Shown here: positions 58,928 through 64,000 of the stretch, in pieces
Numbering within the stretch: position 1 is the stretch's first letter
How the letters are laid out: the number at the start of each line of letters is the position of its first letter
Assembly (NCBI RefSeq): GCF_964063325.1
Contig: NZ_OZ061315.1
Location: 3,348,001 to 3,412,000, forward strand
Direction of reading: 5' to 3'
DNA length: 64,000 nucleotides
DNA from: Hafnia alvei
Lineage (GTDB): Bacteria; Pseudomonadota; Gammaproteobacteria; Enterobacterales; Enterobacteriaceae
Made by a program: the position numbers and the translations under genes
The notes under the pieces: generated by a model
Told to the model about the DNA's origin: nothing
Database searches by the model: none
The model's input: the letters and a program-made list of their open reading frames with translations, nothing else

Positions 58928-60184
58928 ATGGCTATTAAGAAAAGGAGCGCAGTAAATCCTTCGTCAGGCGGCGAAGCGACACTGACTAAAAATCTAAATG
59001 CGATGCCAACGGCAAAACCCAGTATGTGGGGCGATCTACCACAGCATGTAATGTCAGGTATTTCACGTATGGTACCGACGCTGATCATGGGCGGCGTTAT
59101 TCTCGCCTTCTCCCAGCTTATCGCCTACGCATGGCTAAAAGTGCCTCCCGAGATGGGCATTATGGAGGCCATCAACACCGGAAAGTACGTTGGTTTCAAT
59201 CTGTCCTTGATGAAGTTTGCTTATTTATCGCAATCATTTGGCGGAATTCTATTTAGCTTTGCCATCCCGATGTTTGCCGCTTTTGTTGCTAACTCAATCG
59301 GCGGAAAACTGGCTTTTCCCGCAGGGTTTATTGGGGGATTAATCGCAACTCAGCCAACGCCTGAATTAACATGGGATTTAAGTAAACTGCAATGGGTCAC
59401 TAATTCCCCGGTTCCCTCAACGTTTATTGGCGCGCTGATCATCGCCATTGCCGCCGGTTATTTAGTGAAATGGATGAATGCCAAAATCCAATTACCTGCT
59501 TATTTACTGGCATTTAAAACCACCTTCTTATTACCTATTCTGTCAGCCGTTTTTGTTATGTTAGCAATGTACTACGTCATTACCCCGTTTGGCGGTTGGG
59601 TGAATGCCGGTATTCGCGTCATGCTGCAAGCGGCGGGCGATAAAGGCGTGCTGATGTATGCCGTGGGAATTTCCGCCACCACCGCTATTGACCTCGGTGG
59701 GCCAATAAATAAAGCGGCAGGCTTTATCGCTTTTAGCTTCACCAGCGATCACGTTCTGCCAATCACCGCGCGCGCTATCGCGATTGTGATCCCCCCTATC
59801 GGTTTAGGGCTGGCAACGCTCATTGACTACCGCCTCACCGGGCGCCACTTGTTTAGCAGCCAACTGTATCCTCAGGGGAAAACCGCTATGTTCCTCGCCT
59901 TCATGGGGATTAGCGAGGGCGCAATTCCATTCCTACTCGAAAGCCCATTGGCCTCGATTCCGGCCTATATGACGGGTGCCATCGTTGGCTCAACCACCGC
60001 CGTTGCATTAGGCGCAGTGCAGTGGTTCCCTGAATCGGCTATTTGGGCGTGGCCTTTAGTCACCAATTTAGGGGCTTATATCTTTGGTATTGCATTAGGT
60101 GCCATCGTGACCGCGCTGATTACCGTATTTATCCGCAATATCCTATTTAAGAAAGGCAAATTGCACATTGAGGTGATGTCTTAA
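58928..60184 (+). CDS. fryC: Fructose-like PTS enzyme IIC component FryC
   Basis: 418 residues with about nine membrane segments. Nearly collinear with E. coli FryC: LPQHVMSGISRMVPTLIMGG, FVANSIGGKLAFPAGFIGGL, IDLGGPINKAAGFIAF and LAFMGISEGAIPFLLESP, the last holding the conserved sugar-site GISEGAIPF motif. It is the membrane channel of the fructose-type PTS. AGGGAG lies before the ATG. An ERIC element stands in the 141-base gap after fryB. Confidence 0.96.
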   Translation: MAIKKRSAVNPSSGGEATLTKNLNAMPTAKPSMWGDLPQHVMSGISRMVPTLIMGGVILAFSQLIAYAWLKVPPEMGIMEAINTGKYVGFNLSLMKFAYLSQSFGGILFSFAIPMFAAFVANSIGGKLAFPAGFIGGLIATQPTPELTWDLSKLQWVTNSPVPSTFIGALIIAIAAGYLVKWMNAKIQLPAYLLAFKTTFLLPILSAVFVMLAMYYVITPFGGWVNAGIRVMLQAAGDKGVLMYAVGISATTAIDLGGPINKAAGFIAFSFTSDHVLPITARAIAIVIPPIGLGLATLIDYRLTGRHLFSSQLYPQGKTAMFLAFMGISEGAIPFLLESPLASIPAYMTGAIVGSTTAVALGAVQWFPESAIWAWPLVTNLGAYIFGIALGAIVTALITVFIRNILFKKGKLHIEVMS

Positions 60185-60194
60185 TTGATAAAGG

Positions 60195-60226
60195 TGCTGC
60201 CATCACGTTAACAGTCGGTGGCAGCA
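60195..60226 (+). other. Inverted repeat between fryC and ypdF
   Basis: An 8-bp stem TGCTGCCA / TGGCAGCA with a 16-base loop and no T-run. It could stabilise the fryBC part of the transcript rather than end it. Confidence 0.35.
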
Positions 60227-60270
60227 AGTATGGCGGGTCTGCCTTAACATGATATTTAAGCGAGTAGCTC

Positions 60271-61380
60271 ATGCATAAATCCCCCTATTCAGCGATCGCC
60301 GCCTGTCAAATATGGCTAGCCAAACGCAATTTAGACGCCGTTATTATTAACGCTAAACAGAATAAATTTAGTCATACTGGGTTGCTCAGCTCATCGGGAT
60401 ATCTCTTTATCACCCGCACCAGCCAGCATATTTTGGTCGACTCACGTTATTATCATGAACTCTCCGCCAAGGCAGAGAGTTATCAACTGCACATGACGGA
60501 TACGCAACACCACGCATCGGCCATCCTCAATCAAATCATTGCGCAGGAAAAACTCACCTGTGTTGGGTTTGAAGCCGAGCATCTGAGCTACAGCCAAAGC
60601 CTGTCTCTTATCGAAAAAATTAACGCTGAGATGAGCCCAATTTGTCTCGATGAACTGCGCCAAATAAAAACGCAGGCCGAGATCGACACCATCAAATCTG
60701 CATGTTTAATTGCCGACTGCGCCTGCGCTCACATTCGCCAATATATTCGCCCCAGCATGACGGAACATCAGATCGCCAACGAACTTGAATGGTTCATGAA
60801 AAACGAAGGCGCGGAAAAAACATCATTCGACACCATCGTTGCCAGCGGGATCCGTGGGGCCATGCCTCATGCCAAAGCCTCACAAAAAGTCGTTAAAGCC
60901 GGAGAGTTGATCACGCTCGACTTTGGTGCTCAATACCAGGGGTATTGTTCGGACATGACCCGCACGTTTTTGGTTGAGGGCAATGACGATAAACCGCTGC
61001 AAGAGCACCCGCTTTATGCGATTTATCAGGTGGTATTGCAGGCTCAACTCGCTGCCATCGCCGCTATTCGACCAGGCGTGCGCTGTTGTGATGTCGACGG
61101 CGTGGCACGCTCCATCATTTCAGCCGCAGGCTATGGCAATTTCTTTGGCCATAATACCGGCCACGCCATTGGCATTGATGTGCATGAAAATCCGCGTTTC
61201 TCGCCAACAGACACCACGGTGCTACAGGCCGGCATGCTGCTGACCGTAGAACCCGGCATTTACCTGCCAGAACTGGGCGGCGTGCGCATTGAAGACGTGG
61301 TATTGGTCACCGAAAACGGCTGTGATGTTTTATACCAAATGCCCAAACAATTGCTGACCACCGGCGAGGATATCCAATGA
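60271..61380 (+). CDS. ypdF: Aminopeptidase YpdF (M24)
   Basis: 369 residues, close to E. coli YpdF (361). A creatinase-like N-terminal domain is followed by the pita-bread fold with the five metal ligands in [17 protein letters not shown] (two Asp), [13 protein letters not shown] (His), [10 protein letters not shown] (Glu) and VRIEDVVLV (Glu). It removes N-terminal Met and some other residues from Xaa-Pro peptides. Overlaps ypdE by four bases. Confidence 0.95.
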   Translation: MHKSPYSAIAACQIWLAKRNLDAVIINAKQNKFSHTGLLSSSGYLFITRTSQHILVDSRYYHELSAKAESYQLHMTDTQHHASAILNQIIAQEKLTCVGFEAEHLSYSQSLSLIEKINAEMSPICLDELRQIKTQAEIDTIKSACLIADCACAHIRQYIRPSMTEHQIANELEWFMKNEGAEKTSFDTIVASGIRGAMPHAKASQKVVKAGELITLDFGAQYQGYCSDMTRTFLVEGNDDKPLQEHPLYAIYQVVLQAQLAAIAAIRPGVRCCDVDGVARSIISAAGYGNFFGHNTGHAIGIDVHENPRFSPTDTTVLQAGMLLTVEPGIYLPELGGVRIEDVVLVTENGCDVLYQMPKQLLTTGEDIQ

Positions 61381-62420
61381 ATATCGATCTCTTGCAGGCC
61401 CTCTGCGAGGCAGATGCCATCGCCTCTTCCGAACAGGAAGTTCGCGATATTCTCATACAGCACGCAAACCTATGCGGCAAAAAGGTCTCTTTTGATGGGC
61501 TAGGCTCAACGCTGATTCAGCTCAACCAGTCATCAGGGCCAAAGATTATGATTTGCGCCCATATGGATGAAGTAGGTTTTATGGTGCGTAGCATCACTCG
61601 CGAAGGTGCCGTTGAGGTTATCCCCATTGGTAACGTGCGCATGCTAGCTCGTTTCATGCAGCCCGTTCGCATTACTACGCAGCACGGCAACAAAATCCAC
61701 GGATTACTGGACGCTGAGCTACACGGATCTGAAGCGCGTAATTTGTGCGTAGATATTGGTGCTACATCGGCGGAAGAAGTGAATCAGTGTGGGGTTCGCA
61801 TTGGCGATCGCGTTACCTACGCTAGCGACTTCAAAGTGCTTTCTCCTGAATCGCGCATCATGGGAAAAGCTTTTGATGACAGGCTCGGCTGTTTCTTGCT
61901 GATTGAATTAATGTACGCCCTGCGCAACGTTGAGTTGGAAGCCGAAATTTGGCTAGTTGCTTCTTCTAGTGAAGAGGTGGGAATGCGCGGTGGTAAAACT
62001 GCGGCACACATGATTCAGCCTGATTTAGCCTTAATCCTCGACACCGCATGTTGGTCAAAAAACTTCGATTACGGCGCCGCGAATCATCGACAAATTGGAC
62101 AAGGGCCGATGCTGGTGATGTACGACAAAACCCTAATTCCGTCCCCGCGCCTGCTGAACTTTATTCAAGACACCGCGCAGCAAAATGCCATTCCATTGCA
62201 GACTGATATGTTCAGCAACGGCGGTACCGATGGCGGCAGCGTACATCTTTGCGGCAAAGGTATTCCAACCGCAGTACTGGGTGCACCGACGCGACATGGC
62301 CATTGCGCCGCATCAATTGCAGATTTGCGGGATATCGAACAGACCAAACAGCTTCTCGTTGCAGTCATCCATCGACTGAATGCCGACACACTCCATCATC
62401 TAACGGACTTTTCGCAGTAG
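61377..62420 (+). CDS. ypdE: Aminopeptidase YpdE (M42)
   Basis: 347 residues of the M42 glutamyl aminopeptidase/endoglucanase-like family. Metal and catalytic residues appear in [33 protein letters not shown] (Glu-Glu), LILDTACW and PTRHGH. It trims N-terminal residues from peptides and in E. coli works with YpdF. The gene pair within a PTS operon is conserved but the link is unexplained. Confidence 0.95.
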   Translation: MNIDLLQALCEADAIASSEQEVRDILIQHANLCGKKVSFDGLGSTLIQLNQSSGPKIMICAHMDEVGFMVRSITREGAVEVIPIGNVRMLARFMQPVRITTQHGNKIHGLLDAELHGSEARNLCVDIGATSAEEVNQCGVRIGDRVTYASDFKVLSPESRIMGKAFDDRLGCFLLIELMYALRNVELEAEIWLVASSSEEVGMRGGKTAAHMIQPDLALILDTACWSKNFDYGAANHRQIGQGPMLVMYDKTLIPSPRLLNFIQDTAQQNAIPLQTDMFSNGGTDGGSVHLCGKGIPTAVLGAPTRHGHCAASIADLRDIEQTKQLLVAVIHRLNADTLHHLTDFSQ

Positions 62421-62446
62421 CGCGAGTTTAGAAAAGGATTCATGCC

Positions 62447-64000
62447 ATGCTAAAGATAGAATTTCTCTGCCCTCTGCCAAACGGCCTACATGCCCGCCCA
62501 GCCTATGAGCTCAAGGGGCAGTGCGGTCTGTTTGACAGTGAGATTATCTTTATTAATCAGCGCTCAAACCACCGTGCCGACGCTAAAAGTTCGCTAGCGC
62601 TTATCAGCACCGGAACATTGTTCAACGACGCCTGCCTGCTAGAAATCCACGGGCACGATGAAGAAAAAGCCTATCGCGCGTTAGATACCTATATTAAACA
62701 GAGTTTTGCCGACAGCGACAGTGAAATTGAGCCTCTGCCCGTAGCCACCACGCGCCCTATTCCACGCTCGCTTTCTCGTTTTCAGCCAAGCCTGATCCAT
62801 GGCTGTGGGCTCTCGAGCGGCATCGGGCATGGCGCGTTGTTAATCTACCGCCATACCAATATCGACATTTATAAATCACAACCGGCCAACGTGCAGGATC
62901 CTCTGCTGCTTGAACATAGCCTGATTGCGCTAGCCGAGCAGCTTAACCACCAGCTGACCAGCCTAAAAGGGCAAAGCAAAACCATTGTCAATGCCCATCT
63001 CTCGCTGATTCAGGACAAAGAATTTAGCCAAAACATTTTGCGTCATCTGAATCAGAGAAAGTGCAGTCTGGCGACCGCAGCCATTGAAAGCATGGAAGAA
63101 GTGTGTGGCAAATTAGCCATGTCGGCGAGTGAGTACCTGCGCGAGCGCGTGCAAGACATTAGAGACATTACCGCTCAATTACTGCACGTCGCCTATCCCA
63201 ACGTCAATTTGGGCGATCCCCTTGTTTTGCATAAACCGACGATTATTGCCGCCGAAGATATCACGCCGAGTCAGTTTTTAAGCTTAGACAAACAGCTACT
63301 GGCAGGAATGGTGTTAACGCAAACCGGGCGCACCTCGCATACGCTCATTTTAGCGCGCTCGTTGGGCATTCCCGTGCTGTCGGGGATCGAACTGTCGGCC
63401 TTGCAACACTTAGATGATAAGACCGTCTTTATCGACGCGCAGGCCGGCATTCTAGTGATTGAGCCCAACGAAGACGTCAGTGGGTATTTCTCTGTTGCAC
63501 TTGGGCTGGAACAACAAAACCGTGCACGTCAGCTGAAAATGGCGGATCTTCCAGCGGTCACGCAGGATGGGCGCTGCATTGAAATAGGTGCCAACATTGG
63601 TACTGCGCAAGAAGCCCCCGCCGCGTTTAGCCAAGGGGCGGAAGGCATTGGCCTATTTCGCACCGAAATGTTGTTTATGGACCGCGATAAAGCGCCCGAT
63701 GAACAAGAACAGTTTGAAGCCTACCAGCAGGTGTTGATGAATGCGGGCACCCATCCCGTGATTTTTCGTACCATGGATATCGGCGGCGACAAAAAAATCA
63801 GCTACCTGAATATCCCTCAAGAAGAAAATCCGTTTCTTGGCTATCGCGCGGTGCGCATTTATCCCGAGTTTACCGAGCTATTTACCATTCAGCTGCGCGC
63901 CATACTTCGAGCGGCAACCACCGGGTATGCGCGTTTAATGATCCCAATGGTACACACGCTCGATGAAATTCTGTGGGTAAAACAGCAAATTGCCTCGGCT
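62447..64000 (+). CDS. fryA: Multiphosphoryl transfer protein FryA (N-terminal part)
   Basis: 518 codons up to the window end; E. coli FryA has 831 residues, so the C-terminal third is missing here. Domain order seen: HPr-like domain with CPLPNGLHARPA (H15 phosphorylated), then PTS enzyme I, with the phosphohistidine in TGRTSHTLILAR (H298) and the PEP-binding block EGIGLFRTEMLFMDRD and FRTMDIGGDK. The IIA-fructose domain should follow outside. It carries phosphate from PEP to FryB without the general PTS proteins. AAAGGA lies upstream of the ATG at 62447. Confidence 0.95.
   Translation, partial: MLKIEFLCPLPNGLHARPAYELKGQCGLFDSEIIFINQRSNHRADAKSSLALISTGTLFNDACLLEIHGHDEEKAYRALDTYIKQSFADSDSEIEPLPVATTRPIPRSLSRFQPSLIHGCGLSSGIGHGALLIYRHTNIDIYKSQPANVQDPLLLEHSLIALAEQLNHQLTSLKGQSKTIVNAHLSLIQDKEFSQNILRHLNQRKCSLATAAIESMEEVCGKLAMSASEYLRERVQDIRDITAQLLHVAYPNVNLGDPLVLHKPTIIAAEDITPSQFLSLDKQLLAGMVLTQTGRTSHTLILARSLGIPVLSGIELSALQHLDDKTVFIDAQAGILVIEPNEDVSGYFSVALGLEQQNRARQLKMADLPAVTQDGRCIEIGANIGTAQEAPAAFSQGAEGIGLFRTEMLFMDRDKAPDEQEQFEAYQQVLMNAGTHPVIFRTMDIGGDKKISYLNIPQEENPFLGYRAVRIYPEFTELFTIQLRAILRAATTGYARLMIPMVHTLDEILWVKQQIASA

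Overview
The window is chromosomal DNA from a gamma-proteobacterium of the order Enterobacterales. Gene order and protein sequences follow the E. coli acrD-ypfM-yffB-dapE-ypfN-ypfH-tmcA-ypfJ-purC-bamC-dapA-gcvR-bcp-perM-bepA-yfgD-hda-uraA-upp-purM-purN-ppk-ppx backbone, with many departures from E. coli. A Hafnia-like organism (Hafniaceae) is my best guess from the divergence and the accessory content, but I cannot confirm the genus from sequence alone.

Layout. 1-4035: the end of a chaperone-usher fimbrial operon (chaperone C-terminus, usher, tip adhesin). 4274-10329: the multidrug pump gene acrD, then yffB-dapE-M15 peptidase-ypfN, with the tiny gene ypfM antisense between them. 10396-17602 (minus): ypfH, a 950-residue autotransporter, tmcA and ypfJ. 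17799-20628 (minus): purC, bamC, dapA. 20766-25687: gcvR, bcp, perM (minus), bepA, yfgD and a GNAT acetyltransferase. 25772-28730 (minus): hda, uraA, upp. 29046-31456: purM, purN, speG. 31478-32021: a non-coding, hairpin-dense element. 32043-36752 (minus): pstC-pstA-pstB of the long-subunit type. 36970-40584: ppk and ppx. 40794-48503: an Rhs toxin gene followed by a graveyard of displaced Rhs tips and candidate immunity genes. 48641-51865 (minus): phoB-phoR-pstS-like. 52095-57058: sbcD-sbcC. 57293-58248: a small AraC-type regulator and a DUF1294 membrane protein. 58460-64000: the fryB-fryC-ypdF-ypdE-fryA PTS and peptidase operon, cut by the window end.

How the genes work together. The 32.0-51.9 kb stretch is a phosphate cluster: an ABC phosphate importer (pstCAB), polyphosphate synthesis and breakdown (ppk, ppx), the phosphate two-component system (phoB, phoR) and a solo phosphate-binding protein translationally coupled to phoR. 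The Rhs locus sits in the middle. Downstream of the intact Rhs gene I count four further toxin-tail remnants, each followed by a small AT-rich reading frame that looks like an immunity gene. A 62-bp duplication of the pstS-like 3' end lies inside this array and marks a rearrangement boundary. Regulatory sites that I could read directly are a Pho box at phoB, PurR boxes at purC and purM, a UTP-sensitive type start region at upp and several strong terminators.

Repeats. Short ERIC-type palindromes occur at 30804, 36891 and 58798. A second, roughly 100-bp palindromic family has two copies (27951 and 51042) whose inner hairpins differ by compensating changes.
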